DNA from: Calamus simplicifolius
Taxonomy: Eukaryota; Streptophyta; Magnoliopsida; Arecales; Arecaceae
Assembly: GCA_900491605.1 (NCBI GenBank)
Contig: UESW01004821.1
Coordinates: forward strand, 248,001-312,000
Length of the DNA: 64,000 bases
Direction of reading: 5' to 3'
Each line of letters begins with the position of its first letter. Within the stretch, counting starts at the first letter, position 1. The position numbers and the translations under genes are program-made. Below are positions 12,601-25,500 of the stretch, piece after piece. Below the pieces are notes generated by a model. It worked only from the letters and a program-made list of their open reading frames with translations. It did no database searches and was not told where the DNA came from.

Positions 12601-15600
12601 CGAAATAACTGCAGGCTTCAAGATCAGTGGCAACACAAATCAAAGATTCACATAAATTAAATAGTGGTAATATAATAAAGTTTTCAACACTTCTAAGTAT
12701 CACCAGTATTCCTTTAGGATATCTATAGCCAATATTTCTTTAGCAATTATATCCAACATGGTAGTAGGAGTCAGACTTCAAAACCTTGGCATGGCTTCAA
12801 ATCTGAATTGAAATCAAACGGTACATCATGTCACTATAATATGTGTATATATTATCATCAATCAATCATTTGAGAATGTGCATTTCTCAGTCAGCAGGAG
12901 CTGCAGCTATGCAAGAATATCTTTCTGATGTCTGTCCCTCTAAGCAAAGTCTCATTCATTCTTATAGTGAAATAAAAATAAACTCTTCAATTAAGAGATG
13001 AAATCTGTCAGCAAACACAAAATCACTAAATATTAATTGGAGCATGCAAGACACTAATAAGTATCATCATGACACCACAGGAAATATAAAGATTGAACGA
13101 TAGATAATGTCATCTTTAGCATGAAGAAAAGGACAGTTAAATATGCAATGCCATCAGATGGGCTTGATACCTGTGGCTTGCAAGATGTCAAACATGACAG
13201 ATCAAAATCTGTCAGAGATACATGCCCATCCCTCTGAAGCAAGATATTTTCTGGCTTTAGGTCTCGATAAATTATACCTACATCAAGTAAACAGACCTGT
13301 ACTGTCAGAAACTATCATTGGGCCCCATATAACATTGGTGAAAGGTTCTTATTGCCTGTTTATTCAGCTATATATTCAAATTAATTGGTATGGCAATAAA
13401 GGATTCATAGTTATTCTAGTACCAAGTACATTTTCAAAGGAATGAAGAGCAACCTGGCACAATAAGATTTTGATTATTTTCAGGATGTAGAGAGTTTATC
13501 TTGCAAATTACAAAAATCCGTTCACATTGCTTCTTACCTCAATCCTAGAAATTGTACGCCTTCTCTGGTCTCTAAAATATGCATCATAGAATTGTTAATC
13601 CAACATTCGGTTTTCTTGCATATTCATTAGTAAAGCAAGTACATTTTCCTTTTATTTTTAAATATTTTCAACTGGTTAAACATGTTGACCAAAATGATGA
13701 AAAAAATTAAAATACACAATTAAATCTCTCATTGACAGCATAAACAAGCTGAAAATTTTCTCTGAAGAGAGGAAACAGATCATATATTGATTGAACCCAT
13801 GGATGGGGATGATAAATTATAGAAGTGGCAGAGGTTCAAATCTAATGTACTAATTAGAATAAATATACATAAATTCAGTGCTTTGACAATTAAATATTCT
13901 AATACATAATTGGGATATATTTTCTTTTTAATAGAGTATAACAGAAGGTTTCTGGGGTGTAACACCTAAATCCTTACCTTGACAGTGAAGATACTCCAGT
14001 GCTACAACAACTTCTGCAGCATAGAATCTGCATTCAAGTACTCAGTATCATTATCATCCCTAGGTAAGTGAGGTGTTTTTTGATTAAAAAAAAAAATCAG
14101 CCACATAATGTATCCTGATATAAGATAAAAATATACATGATACCATGTATATTTGTAGTCACATTAGTTTTAGAGGCAAACAGAGAGGAGTCTGATAGTT
14201 ATATTTCTGTAGTACTCTGCAGAAATTCTATTGCAGATATTACAGGTTTCTCAATATGAATAGTGAAGTTTATTTGACACTCAAACAAAAAATAGTGAAG
14301 AAAAGGGTTGATTAGGGGAAAAAAAAAAAAAAACACAGCTCTTGTAACTTATTTTCACAAGTCTGTGTTAGTAAAAACTAATAAACTATGATATGCTGTA
14401 AGCTAGAAACATCAGAAACATGCTCTCTTAGGCACGTATTAGAATCATTTTCCCAATAAAAGAGTTGACAAGAGAAGAGCAAGAATAATCTCTTTGTCTA
14501 CAAGAATAATTTCTTTGTCTATGAACACAGAAAAAAAAGTAAAACATCTGAAAAAAGGTAGGATATGTAATATGTAGCGAAGATTAGCTAGGCCATGGTA
14601 GCTAAATTTTAACCATCCAAATCTCTTTTGCGAAAGATGCTAGGATCACCATGGCTGTGACAGACTGATGTAAAATCAATGGCTCAAGAAGATCGATAAA
14701 AATTCAGTCTGTATAAATGGCTATAAATTGTTACCACCTCTTCTCGAAAAATGGTAATTATATGCATCTGTCAGGCAGTCTTTTATATCATGCTTCCATA
14801 AATTAAGCACTCGTACGATTATGCAAATATTACATGCTCATGTTCATTCGGAAAAGCATTACCTAACAGCATCTTCTTTGAGGACCTTCAGAGGTTGCCT
14901 GTCTAGTAGTAGAAATAGCTCTCCACCAGGGCAGTAGTCAGTTATGAGACAGATATGTGTCTTAGTCTGCCAAATGTATTAATTCAAAATTACTTAAAGA
15001 ATCCATAAACACAAGTTTTGGACATATACTGTTTAAAGCAACCAACAGATGGCAGCTAAGCAGAACTAAAGAATGAACTAAGTAAAGAATGCATGAGATT
15101 GCTCAAAACATGTGGCAAGACACGATAGAAAAAAAATACACAAGCATGAATGGAATTATAGCAAATTCATTACATGTACCTTTAGTTAGGCTGGTAGAGT
15201 ACAAGAGTTCATAAATTAAAAGACATGAGAACTGTTTGAAATTGAATCATATTGCATGTAAAAGCAATAGCAAGATTTGTAGTAAAGTTATGGTGACTGG
15301 AAATAATTTAACTAATTAAGATGGGAAAAAGACTAGCAAATTTGAAGTGGATATGTGAGCCTGAAACCTCTCTTGATATCAAACTTCCTGATCATATTCA
15401 TCCAGAGCTGATAAGTTTCTTCTATACAAGTCACATCCCCATGTATTGCACAGGTTGTCTTTAAATATTAATTATTTTTATAATAAGATCTTTAAAAATT
15501 TTGAGGAAAATATGATTATAGAATCAAATTAGGAAAGTAGCATTGAATTATTTAATGGCAAAAATATGACTAAAAGTAATAAAAATGCATATACATGATA

Positions 15601-16215
15601 TGTATGTCATATGGGTAAAATATGGTTGTTTCAAGTTGAAATTATCTTGAGGAAGAGCACAGACTCTTCTACCAAATAAACAAAACAGACCTTAGAATGT
15701 ATGAGGCTTATTAATTAATCAAAATAAACATATTTGAGAAGAAAGGAATTCATTTCCTTATAAATTGACATTAGGTCCGTCTTATTATTATGAAGAAAAA
15801 CCATACATAGCTGACCAAACACATGGCATAAAGCAACTGATGGTTTGTACTGGACTCCCATTGTACCAAAACCCTCCTTTTATGCATCTATCTCAATCGT
15901 CATGGCTGAGACATTCTAAGGACCAGCAGTTCGTGGACCTCTCTCTTTTAGACAAACCACATTTAGAGTTTTAAATTATCTGAAAAGGGATATTTTTGTT
16001 AATAAATTGACTTCAAGGGATTCAGACTGCAAACCATGTTTGTTGGGATTGAGAAACCATGATAGACCACTTTCAGAGTTTTAAATTCTATAGAAAGGGA
16101 TATTTTTGTTGATAAATTAACTTCAAGGGCATTAGTGAAACTTGATATGTGGCCACAATTTCTATCACAATCATCTGATTTATACACACACATATGTACG
16201 ATGTACATATATGTA

Positions 16216-16247
<32 letters not shown>

Positions 16248-16314
16248 CATACATATATATATATATACATATATATGCATATACATACATATGCATATAC
16301 ATATACATATATGC

Positions 16315-16367
<53 letters not shown>

Positions 16368-19300
16368 TATATGCATATACATATACATATACATATATAT
16401 GCATATACATATACATATATGCATATACATATATATATATATATGTATATGTATATGTATGTATATGTATGTATACATATATGTATGTATATATGTATAC
16501 ATACATATGATTAGACACATCAGTACATAGTATTGATGTACTTATACAGTGCCCTGATACATTAGTACTCATGTACTATATGATTGCTTATATATATTTG
16601 AGCTATTGCCTCCGACATTATTGCATTGTAGCAAAATCAAACATTTGCATTTCTCTAGCCTCAATTTATCCCTTTTGCCACCACAAACTTTCTCCCGATG
16701 CCACCTCTCCCAATTCACTGTGTTTTCAACTCCCCTTATCATCAACTTTGTTCTTAATACATTCCCCTCTCTTTGTACCTCCTTTCTTCCCATACTAACC
16801 CTTAATCCCATTTCCTTGCTCTTACCACCATCAATGCACCCTGAGATTGCAGATTATTATTTGCCCCCATCCAGTCTATTCTCCACTCTCCTGTTCTCCC
16901 TCTTTCTGGCACACTACCCATCTTTCTTTCAAATATCATTGAATATAAATTAATTTACATAATTTACATGTAATATAATTTTGTCTTTTCCAATAGTAAA
17001 CTCATGGAGTATGTAGGTTTGCTTCTATAATAGGTCCCTTTTTTTTTTGCATAATAGCATAAATCATGCTAAGTTGAAATATATCAAATTTTCGGGGCAT
17101 TTTTGTGTTTAGATAATCTAAATGACTAATTTCATTAAATTTCTAACATTTACATTGAAAAATAAAAAGAAAAACTTAAAGAAAAAAAATCAAACTAAGC
17201 AGCATCCAAAAAAATCCTGGTTCTGCCACCAAATGAGCTCCTCATCATTGAGTGATCTTGACATGCTAGATTCATAAATTATTAAGCATTTTTCACTTGG
17301 AATATCGCATTGCATGGCAACCATCTTTGTTCATGATGAGAATCCCAAGCATCGGTTTTAAATGATTGGCTTCAACCTTAAATCCTTGATTTCAAGATTG
17401 TCTCTTTCTTAGTACACGTGATGTCCCACTGAAAATGCACTAACTTGGTCGATCACAATTCTATTTAATATGTATACCATCCATAGCACAAGGAAGCTTT
17501 CTAAAGCTTCTCCAACACATGCTGATACCTTTTAGGATCCTACTTTACACTTGCTTGGAATGGTCCTCTCTAACTAAGTTTTGTGGTACCAATATTGGTA
17601 TCATACTAGTACGATACAATATGGTCAGTCTGGTGAGGTATGTACACCATACAATATAAGGTTAGGAGACCCTTTTCTCTCACCCAACCATCTCACCACC
17701 CAAAACCATGCAGCATGGGTCAATACAAATGGAACCAGGTGGTACTAGGTAGCGTTGCTTGGTTTAGACTTGTTCAACTCTTGCCGCATGGAACCTTGGT
17801 ACTATATGGTACACCCAGTATGGGATATCATGGCTTGGTACGGCAAATCCTATTTCAAACAATCATTACTCCGTCCAAGAATGAACATGCATTTCATCTC
17901 CAAATCCAACTAAACAGTACTCCTTGTTTCAAAAAATATGCAACTTCTTGCTCATTTTCAGGAATCCCTTCAAGGGCCTGTTGTTAATAGGTGCTCATTT
18001 TGTACATATATCCCTTACAGTAACGCTCATTTTGTATGTATTATCCTCCAAGTGCATTCACCATGGCAGAATCATATCATAAGTATTGCAATACAGCCTA
18101 TAAAATGCATATATATTTGAGTTATTGCATCCTACATAAATCCATTGCATTGCTGAAGCATTCCAATAATTGATCTTCAGTTTACAATCTCAATTTTGAT
18201 AGAATCAGCAATCAGTTGTACTATAATCTCAAGAGCATAATAATGAAATAAGGTCAGATAATTTAAAAAATAAATATTTAATTTCTGGAACTTAGTTTGA
18301 AGGTTCACTAACAATAAATATTATGGTAACAGACCTGAAATGATGCATATAATGTAGGAAGGAAAGGGTGATCCAACGTATCAAGAATTTCTCTCTCTGC
18401 ACAAGCTCTATGCACCTGAAGCAAAAGATTGATGGTTCATAAAATGGAAAAAATGCACTTGGAGAGATTGTAAACTATGAAAATCATGTATTGATACTTC
18501 AGGATTGGGAAGTAGTAGATGAACAATGCAACGTAATGTAGTCTAGCCATCCAATACTTACAATTATACATTTGTTGGCATTATTAAAATCTACATTAAG
18601 AGAACATGGGGAACATAGAGAAAATATCTCTTAACAAATTATTTGATTTCCAAACTATCATGGATTTTTTTTAGAGCACATCACAGGAAAGTTTCCATAT
18701 GTTCGTCAGATATAATGTTAATACATTAAATATCGCATGGAGATAATAGAATAAATAATAATCTAGATATATTTCTTTTGCTCGTGAAAAGAAAAGATAG
18801 CAAGCAATTTTAACAACACATGATGTGTAGTTTCTCAAGTAAAGTGAAGGATCCCAAATTCAAAAAAGGACCGATAAGGCCAAATATTGTCAACAGTTGC
18901 TGCCAAGGTCATGATTTAGAACAACTTGACAGCAATTAAATAGATAACATTTTGTTCCTTTTCCTTTAACACCTGAAAGTGCCTGCATTCTCAAAAGTTA
19001 TAAATCCGATAGCAGAACAATAATTAGCATCATTATTTAAAGTTGTGCTCTAAAGCCATATACCTACATGCTTGAGGCAAAGTAAAATCATTGAAAGAAG
19101 AGTACAAGATGTGTGGCACAATGTACAAAAGTAAAGTTCAAATATGGCGACATTATGAAGGAAAAGAAAAACAAAAACAAAAAACAAAAAACAAAAAAAT
19201 GAAAGTAATGTGGGAAAAAGCAATTAAATGTATTAAAAAACATAGCAAAATAAGTTTTAGGAGAATCAAAAGAAGTAGGACTAGTAGGAAAGGAAACTTG

Positions 19301-22300
19301 GTGGTGGAATGAGGAAGTTCAAGCTGCCATCAAGCTTAGAAGGATAAACTATAAAATTTGGCAAGAGGCTAGGGATGAAAAAAGTCTTATAAAGTATAAG
19401 AATGCAAAGAAAGAAGCTAAAAAAGCGATAAGTAATGCCAAACTTAAAGCCTATGATAATTTATATAATAGACTAGATACGAAAGAAGGTGAAAGACTAT
19501 ATATAAATTAATAAAATTAAGAGAAAAGAAAATAAAAGATCTTGACTATATTAAATGTATTAAGGATGAAGATGAAAGAGTCTTAGTAAAAGAAGAAGAG
19601 ATAAAAGAACGATAGAAAAGTTATTTTAAAAAAATATTAAATAAAAATAATTTAGTAAATTTAAGGGTAGAAGGATGTGACAACCTAGGAGTAATAAATG
19701 AGCATAAATTTTTTGTTGATTTAGCATGCTTGAGGTTAAAAAGGCTTGAGTAAAATGAAAAATGCAAAGGCATTAGGACCAGATACGATCCCTATTAAGG
19801 TTTGGAAAGGCTTAGAAGAAATTAGAGTCATGTGATTAACCAATTTATTTAACAGGATTGTAGCAATTAAAAGAATGCCGGATGATTAGATAAAAAGTAT
19901 ATTAATATCCATACACAAAAATAAAGGACATATTCAAAACTGTGCAAATTATATAGGGATTAAGCTAATGAGTCATACAATGAAATTATGGGAGAGAGTA
20001 ATAGAAAATCGAATAAGAGCTGAAACTTTGATTTCAAATAATCAATTTGGATTTATGCCTGGAAGATCGACCATAAAAGCTATTTATTTATTAAGAAGAT
20101 TAATGGAGAGATATAGGAAAAAGAAAAAAAAGACCTTTATATGGTCTTTATTGATTTAGAGAAAGCATATAATAGAGTACCTAAAGAAATAATATGGTAA
20201 ATATTAGAGAAACAATGAGCTACCCAAAAGGTACATAGAATTAATAAAAGATATGTATGATAGAGTAATAACTATTGTTAAAACAATAATAGGAGAAACT
20301 AGTGAGTTTTTAATTACTGTATGCTTACATCAACGATCTGCCTTAAGTCTGCATCTTTTTGTATTAGTTATGGATGAATTAATCAAACATATTCAAAATG
20401 ATATCCCATAGTGTATGTTATTTGCAGATGATATAGTGTTGATTGATGAAACTAAATCTGAAGTAAATGCTAAGCTAGAGATTTGGAGAGAGGCTTTAGA
20501 ATCTAAAGGTTTTAAGATTAGTAGAACTAAAATTGAATGCATGAAATATAATTTTAGTGGGAGTAGAAGTACAAATGAAGAAACAGTGAAGATAGCAAGC
20601 CAACAGATATCAAGGAGAAAAATTTAGGTATTTGAGATCAATTATCTAGCAAGAAGGTGAAATAGGTGAAGATGTGAATCATAGAGTTAAAATAGGATAT
20701 AGATTAAGTGGAGGAGTGCTTCGGGAGTATTGTATGATCGGCGCATCCCATTAAAATTGAAAGAAAAATTCTATAAAACTGCTATTAGGTATTAGGCCAG
20801 CTATGCTATATGGAACAGAGTGTTGGGCAATATTAAAACAACATGTGAATAAATTAAGTGTAACATAAATGTGTATGTTAAGATAGATATGTGGTAAAAC
20901 TTTAAAAGATAGAACTAGAAATAATATATAAGAAATATGATAGGAGTAGCCCCAATTGAAGATAAAATGAGAGAAAATCGATTACGGTGGTTTGGACATA
21001 TACAACGTAGACCTTTAGATGCTCCAATTAGAAAGAGTAATCTTTTAATGATTCATAGTAAGGATAGAGGTAGAGGTAGACATAAATTAACATGGACAAA
21101 AAATTTAAAAAAGATATAACTATTTGTAATTGGAATGCGACTTGGTCCTGAATAGAGCAAAATGGAGGAAGCAGATTCATTTAGCCGACCCCATGTAGTT
21201 GGAAAAGGGCTTAGATGAGTTGAGTTGAGTTAAGTACTACTATATCTGTAAATAACATGATACTAAATATGTCTAGTAAGCTCATCCATAACTAAAGCAA
21301 AAGGTAAGGAGTAAGAGCAAAATGTAAATCAGTTATAATAAGGAATTCACTAATATTTCCGCTAGTAGTTCTTACATAAGTAATTACCCTATCATATGCA
21401 TTTTTTATTATATTAATATATCTAATAGGTACTTCTTTTTTTTCTAACACTCACCCTAAGATCTTTATAGGGACTCTATCATATACTCTCTCTAAATCAA
21501 TAAAAACTATACGAAAATCTTATTCTTTTTCTTTATATTTCTTTATTAGCCTCCTAAGAAAAAAAATACCTTCTATAGTCGACCTTCTTGATATAAAACC
21601 AAATTGATTCTTTGATATTTTTGTAGTACATCTCAACTTATACTCAATTACTTTTATCATACATCTCAATCTATACTTAATTACCTTCTTTGTAAAATTG
21701 GTACCAAAACCCATGTTAATACATTACCGGTTTAGTACGATACGATATACACCTCATATCAAGAAAAGGTGCCACTCTTTTTTACTCTCAACTACTTAGT
21801 ACAAAATGGTTCGGATCATTATCAGGTGGTATGGTTCGGATTGGTTTAATTCATACCAAATCGAAACATGATGCCATACCAGTACCTTACTAAATAGTAT
21901 GGTACGATCGGTGTGGGTTGGTACAATTTAGTAGACCTTGTATATAATAGTAAATATTTGAATTAGCAACCTCTAGCCATCTTAAATACTCTTAAAAGAT
22001 GGAAAACACAAAGCTTTACAAATATAAAATACGATTAATATTATGTCCCTTGACCACATCTGCACCACTTGTATAAGCAATGAAAAGGTGAAAGCAAGGT
22101 TAGTCGAGCTGCCCTGAAGCGAACATTTTTGGACAAACCAAACTGAATCGGCTTAGAACTGAGACAATTCGGCCTCCTAGTTTAGTATAGGGGTGGATCG
22201 CCTTGAAATACCTACGTCCCTATTAACATACCAAACCACCCAATTTGGCCTCATTCGAGGTGATTCGTGGGCTAGGGCCTCCTGGTCCACCTGACAAGTA

Positions 22301-22543
22301 TGAAACTAGTTTAGTGCAATACACCCCATATCAAACCATACCAGTCCCGATACAACAAATCTTGGGTGAAAAGAAAAGGCATAATAAGGGTTAGTGCCAT
22401 TGGTTGAGTAGGCACATCCCAGAAGGCTATAGCAGAATAACTATTAGTGTGTGCCCTAAATCCAATCGGATTAGATGCTAGTTTGTACACATTTCTTTAT
22501 GAATGCAAATCAAATTATTGGTTTCTTTATCTATTCGGGTGTA

Positions 22544-22592
<49 letters not shown>

Positions 22593-25500
22593 ATATATTT
22601 TATCTGTGAGATAAAGTCCAAAAGAATGTGAACTGTGCATATGGAATTTGTAATAGAGATTACAAATTATGAAATCCAAAATTGCACATTATGGTTCGAT
22701 TCTTTAAATTTCCCTAGTCAATGCGTAGACAGAACTGGGCACTATCGAACACCGATGAGACTAGCACACATTGCATATCTTCACCCTTATGGTGAGCAGC
22801 TAATCTCGCAAGCTGAAGTATGGAGATACTTGAATAGGTGTGTAGATGTTCGTTATTGTAACGATGCATTGGATAACCCGCACAGAGATCCCATATGGAT
22901 ATTCTATATAGTGTCGATGGTTAATCTCTGATGACGGTGGTGCGAGTGATCCTTTGACTTGAGATCTTTATTGCACCTCATATGTGGAATGTCATGCTTT
23001 GACGACATGCAAACGTCGCTCTAGCCACGGATGGCAAATATAGTATCGATTGGGTATGACATGAAGCATATGAAGGTGGTGTTTGATCAAGACAGGATTC
23101 GTCTCCCTTGATAGAAAGGGTTATATCCCACGGCCACTTGATAGATTAAATTGACCGTTAAATCTTGCAAGGTTGAGTTGGAATTCAAAATGGTTTCGAA
23201 GTTCTAATTCATATGAGTCAATTTTTCTGAGATCAAGTAAATAAAGATCAATTACATGGTTGACACATTCCATACCACTAATTGATCTGGGATATGTGAC
23301 GAAGGGATTGAATCGTACGGTAGTCGTTCATGGACAGGTGTTGATGACTACGTCAACAAAGCCCTTAACACTTGGGTGGTCATGATGCTTTGCTAGAGGC
23401 CGCTCATGATCTATAATCATAGATTCTTTGACTTAATCAAAGAGTTGATTTGGTTAAAGAATTGACTTGGACAAGGTGTTGATCAAGTCATCCCTAGGGT
23501 CAATATTAGGGACATGATTATTACCAACGTGTCAAGGGACCTAATGGGTCATACGCATTAAGGAGATTTTGAATGAAGTTAAAATAGGAATTAAGTTAGA
23601 CTAAATTCAGATTAGATGACCAATTAATTATGATTGGATTTGATTTAATCTTAATGAGAGAACATGAAATTGATGAATAGGATTCATCATAAAGGAAAGA
23701 ATTTTGTATTCAAGGGAGAGACCTTTTGTACATGTGATGTACATATAAAATTCATTTATTAGATACTCAATTAGACTTGATCCATGTGATGGATGGCTTA
23801 GATTAATTGAGATTAATAATATGATATTTAATTGGGTCCGTATGATTGCATGATTTGATTCGTAGAAACTCAATTGAGCCAAGAGCTGAGACGTGCTATG
23901 TGGAGGATGGATCCATGCCCATGTGATGGACATGACTCATCTCCACGTCATGGAGGAGGGAACACCCATGATTTGGGGCGTCATCATGAAGCCAAATTCA
24001 AGGTTGCGATGTTGGCTTCATAGGATAACCAATTTCCTATTTTTTAGGGATGTGGTTTGGTGGTTGTAATCCTAACATATCATGATAACAAATATCCTAA
24101 ATTTATTAGGATAATTTATTATCAACTTGATATGGCTGAATGGTTAGATGGTTGAAACAAATTTTCCTTTTTATGGAACCATACAACCTCCTTTTCATGT
24201 ATAAAAAGGAGAGAGACATCCCCTTCAAACGACACGCCTAACTCCTCCCTTTTCTCTCTCTTGAATGCCTAACACCCACTTTCTCTCTCTAAAATATTCT
24301 TTCTCTCTCTAGGATGTCCCTCTCTCTCTTAATTAATCAAGATTTGATCTTGATCAAGAAATTTTTCTTGATTTGAAAAATCAATTGAAAAAGAAAAGAG
24401 GCGCTAGCACCCCTCGCAAGAAGGTTATCATCCAATCCTAGGAGGTCATCATCCAAAGATCTTCGTGTGGATCACCATTAGAGGCCGGACGCATGAACGG
24501 CTAGTGGTAAATCATTTACCGGCTTCATCAAGCTTCATCCTCAATAAAGAACACATGTACGATCTATTATTTAATCATATATTATTTCTTGTTAACTGAA
24601 TCTGTTCCTTTAGAATCTTGGGCTTTAGGAATTAAATTCGTATTTATTTTTATCTTTCATTGCGTAATATATGAATTTGATTCATATAAAATATACGTAA
24701 TTCCCATCAGTGGTATCAGAGCCACCTCAGGCTTCAAATTCAATTAATTTGATAGATTACCCAAGTTCTAGTTTTTATACATATAGATCTAAATTTTACA
24801 TGCGATGTAAAATATAAATCTTGCCATATGATGAAGATTAAATATTTAATAAGTTTATTATATAATAATAAACATAAATTATTTAAATTTGATCATGTTA
24901 AAAATTAAAAAATATGATTTATGTGTGACATAATCATAAAGGCTGAAATTTAACATATCATGTTTAGAATTTAATTTTGACATGATAAATAATGTTATTA
25001 AAATCTAAAATAATTATATCATGATAACATGATAATCAAGATTAAAATTAAAATTTTAAATTTTGACATGTTATCATGATCATAGTTGTTAGGGATGTTA
25101 TGATAGAGATCAATTAGGATCTTCATGTGATGAAAACAAATTTATTATAACAGATATTGATAAGACAAATATTTAAAATAAATTATTATAAAATATTTGA
25201 CACTTATCATAAATCCCTAATGATCACTATCTCATCTTATCATAATGTGTAATAGATGATAAGGTTTAGGAAAAATTAGACTTAACCATATCATTGTTTG
25301 ATCCTATGGTCCCATAATTGGTCTAATCAATTGGGCTTAACTACATTGGTGTCTAGAAAAGTGAGATTATGGTTTTTAATTGCTCCGTTCGCTGCCTGGG
25401 AAAACCCATTCAATGGGATCGAAGGGTATGCTAAATAGGACTCCATTGATCAGCTAATCTGGCCATTGTTAAGGAAAGCTTTTAATTGATTAGATCAATA

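Larger units (their letters stand above)
14967..18334. other. PHOT1 intron 14: no gene, simple repeats
   Basis: A 3.4-kb AT-rich intron. It holds a dispersed repeat pair (15956-16018 and 16068-16128, sharing GGGATATTTTTGTT and ACTTCAAGGG), a long microsatellite (16183-16507), and a stretch rich in GGTAC/GTATGG motifs (about 17580-17850) resembling 21720-21940. Open frames across the microsatellite are artefacts of the repeat. Confidence 0.7.

Noticed and set aside
15999..16572. Overlapping long open frames on both strands
   Set aside because: They only translate the microsatellite (Tyr/Ile/His/Met repeats).
22635..22931. 98-codon frame in the copia 2 5' LTR, partly open also at 29844-30026
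   Set aside because: It lies in LTR sequence, has no ATG at its start, and the two copies differ mostly by amino-acid-changing substitutions, so nothing suggests selection on a protein.
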